Part shown: piece after piece, positions 4,897 through 5,172 of the stretch
Position numbering within the stretch: position 1 is the first letter of the stretch
How the letters are laid out: each line of letters begins with the position of its first letter
NCBI GenBank assembly: GCA_027079365.1
Contig: JALWVW010000199.1
Location: 1 to 5,172, forward strand
Length of the DNA: 5,172 nt
Source: Campylobacteraceae bacterium
GTDB lineage: Bacteria; Campylobacterota; Campylobacteria; Campylobacterales; Sulfurovaceae
Reading direction: 5' to 3'
Notes under the pieces: model-generated
What the model was told of the DNA's origin: nothing
The model's input: only the letters and a program-made list of their open reading frames with translations
The model's database searches: none
Made by a program: the position numbers and the translations under genes

Positions 4897-5172
4897 TTAG
4901 GAGGAGAGCCATGTGCTCACAAATTTTTCCCTCTCAGTGTCACTCAACTTCAATCTTGCCGCATTAGCCACAGCCACAAACTTCTCTACTGCAGCCTCTA
5001 TCTCGTCATTAACAATGACAAAGTCATAGGCACCAATCTCCAGTATCTCTCTTTTGGCATTTTTGAGCCTTTGCGAGATCACCTCCGGACTGTCTGTCAA
5101 TCTGGCGGTCAGTCTCCTGTCCAGCTCACCCAGCGAAGGGGGCAGAATAAATGCTGAGGTGATCAGATCCCC
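4897..5172 (-). CDS. gmk: Guanylate kinase, C-terminal 91 residues (cut by window edge)
   Basis: Guanylate kinase transfers phosphate from ATP to GMP, giving GDP, in the cytoplasm. The frame is open from the right edge (5172) to TAA at 4899-4897. The fragment begins GDLITSAFILPPS, continues through the lid segment ELDRRL (16-21 of the fragment) and TDSPEVISQRL (26-36), then YDFVIVND (49-56), which matches the family's YDYVVVND, and closes with a helical tail. About 110-115 N-terminal residues, including the Walker A loop, should lie beyond the window, given the family's usual length of about 205. Family members often have RGxDS in the lid; here it is RLTDS, so Gly is replaced by Leu. An internal TTG at 5100 is not the real start, since homology continues well upstream of it. 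It is the first gene of the leftward group seen here. Confidence 0.95.
   Translation of the reverse strand, partial: GDLITSAFILPPSLGELDRRLTARLTDSPEVISQRLKNAKREILEIGAYDFVIVNDEIEAAVEKFVAVANAARLKLSDTEREKFVSTWLSS

Noticed and set aside
5098..5100. TTG as a start for a short 67-residue gene at the right edge
   Set aside because: The same frame continues upstream to the window edge with guanylate kinase sequence, so this is an internal codon of gmk.
1..5172. tRNA genes, CRISPR arrays, insertion sequences, riboswitches or phage genes
   Set aside because: The window is almost fully filled with housekeeping coding sequence, gaps are under 100 bp, and I saw no cloverleaf, regularly spaced repeats, transposase motifs or terminal inverted repeats.

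Overview
This window is ordinary housekeeping DNA from a bacterium that is most likely a member of the Campylobacterota (epsilonproteobacteria), perhaps near Sulfurovum or Sulfurimonas. The phosphoglycerate kinase resembles the Campylobacter form along most of its length. Two gene blocks recall Campylobacter jejuni (from memory): tpiA-pgk beside nadD-rsfS, and gmk-tatA-argS. Promoters look like the Campylobacterota type, with a clear TATAAT -10 box and no recognisable -35 box.

Layout, left to right. On the minus strand at the left edge are the first eight codons of tpiA (1-24) and complete pgk (28-1233), two glycolysis/gluconeogenesis genes in one tight operon. A 59-bp divergent promoter region (1234-1292) separates them from nadD (1293-1877, plus) and rsfS (1855-2187, plus), which overlap by 23 bp. 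A 21-bp convergent gap follows. The rest is on the minus strand. In transcription order it holds the 3' part of gmk (4897 to beyond 5172), tatA (4590-4832), argS (2811-4508), a small four-helix membrane protein (2468-2797) and an 84-residue protein with a possible helix-turn-helix (2209-2463). The last three are spaced closely enough to be co-translated.

The genes serve central metabolism (tpiA, pgk), NAD synthesis (nadD), ribosome silencing (rsfS), guanine nucleotide supply (gmk), twin-arginine protein export (tatA) and arginyl-tRNA charging (argS). They share no single pathway, apart from adjacent central-carbon genes and the common nadD-rsfS pairing.

I see no clear sign of a new multi-gene system, mobile element, CRISPR array or RNA gene. 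The observation most worth following is argS. It sits in the usual campylobacterial neighbourhood but is the KMSK-less subclass seen in E. coli, not the KMSKR-containing form I recall from Campylobacter, so it may be an in-place replacement. Smaller points are a palindromic -10 element that could serve two divergent promoters, TTG starts on both divergent genes, no gapA next to pgk, an altered substrate loop in Pgk, and two unnamed small genes downstream of argS. Every gap between genes is under 100 bp.
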